Shown one piece after another: positions 6,363 to 6,503 of a stretch of DNA of 6,503 nt. The notes under the pieces are model-generated. The model did not search any database and was not told where the DNA came from. It saw nothing but the letters and a program-made list of their open reading frames with translations. The number at the start of each line of letters is the position of its first letter. Within the stretch, counting starts at the first letter, position 1. This DNA is from CAWKZT01 sp963854565 (lineage in GTDB: Bacteria; Actinomycetota; Acidimicrobiia; Acidimicrobiales; JAHEJN01): positions 1 to 6,503 of the forward strand of contig CAWKZT010000104.1 in NCBI GenBank assembly GCA_963854565.1, written 5' to 3'. The position numbers and the translations under genes were made by a program.

Positions 6363-6376
6363 CGGCCAATCGGCCG
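6363..6376 (-). repeat. Short hairpin directly after the clpB stop
   Basis: CGGCC and GGCCG form a 5-bp stem with a 4-nt loop, beginning 4 nt after the stop codon. No T run follows, so it is not itself a terminator; it may protect the mRNA 3' end or stall polymerase ahead of the terminator. Confidence 0.35.
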
Positions 6377-6380
6377 ACGC

Positions 6381-6503
6381 CTAACCGGTGGTAGTGAAGG
6401 CGAAGCCACTGTCCGAAGGGCTCACCTCTACTCGCGATCCGTCGGTAATTGAACCTTCCAAGATCGCTAACGCCAAGGCATCGCCCAACTCCCGCTGGAT
6501 AAC
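6381..6503 (-). CDS. clpB: ClpB-type AAA+ chaperone, last 40 residues (5' end outside window)
   Basis: The frame is open at the window edge and reads VIQRELGDALALAILEG, a short linker, DGSRVEV and a variable tail ending FTTTG before TAG at 6383-6381. The VIQRELGDALA...LLEG...DG pattern is the end of the C-terminal small domain of Hsp100 ATPases, where ClpB, ClpC and ClpA carry (I/V)QREI..PLA...L.G....G. GDALA rather than the EDPLAE of ClpC, and the short tail, favour ClpB, the disaggregase that works with DnaK. With only 40 residues the ClpB versus ClpC choice is not certain, but an Hsp100 C-terminus is well supported. It ends in its own terminator and is not part of the purine operon. Confidence 0.75.
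   Translation of the reverse strand, partial: VIQRELGDALALAILEGSITDGSRVEVSPSDSGFAFTTTG

Noticed and set aside
6262..6380. Purine riboswitch upstream of purA
   Set aside because: The likely leader is about 29 nt, and the region is accounted for by the clpB terminator and promoter; no purine aptamer junction or loop pattern is visible.

Overview
The window reads as ordinary core-genome DNA from an actinobacterium, entirely coded on the minus strand. PurB is the long actinobacterial form (about 473 residues, ending in a YTPGxI-like tail as in mycobacterial PurB), and PurA carries the actinobacterial SSNPTAGGA variant. Base composition is only moderately G+C rich by eye. An Acidimicrobiia-like lineage would fit this and the PurD sequence style, but that placement is inference from remembered families, not a search.

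Layout, in the direction of transcription (high to low coordinates): the last 40 codons of a ClpB-type chaperone gene (6503-6381); a hairpin and then an intrinsic terminator; a promoter-like -10 and a small inverted repeat; then a tight purine operon, purA (6261-4981), purD (4962-3733), purE (3730-3281), purB (3284-1863) and purC (1777-893). The 5' part of typA/bipA (822-1) follows and runs off the window. Spacings are 18 nt (purA-purD), 2 nt (purD-purE), a 4-nt ATGA overlap (purE-purB), 85 nt (purB-purC) and 70 nt (purC-typA). There is no gene-free stretch above 300 bases; the longest is about 119 nt between clpB and purA.

The five enzymes cover two linked parts of purine synthesis. PurD makes GAR early in the pathway. 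PurE, PurC and PurB carry out consecutive steps from N5-CAIR through CAIR and SAICAR to AICAR. PurA and PurB convert IMP to AMP through adenylosuccinate. PurB therefore serves both branches. The other enzymes of the pathway (PurF, PurN/T, PurL/Q/S, PurM, PurK, PurH) are not in this window.

Several start codons had to be moved inward from the longest open frame. PurA starts at a GTG behind AAGGGAG, PurC at an ATG behind TGGAG, and TypA probably at a GTG without a ribosome binding site. I see no mobile element, CRISPR array, tRNA, rRNA, riboswitch or sign of horizontal transfer, and no undescribed system. The points worth a second look are small regulatory signals and a compact PurD N-terminal domain.
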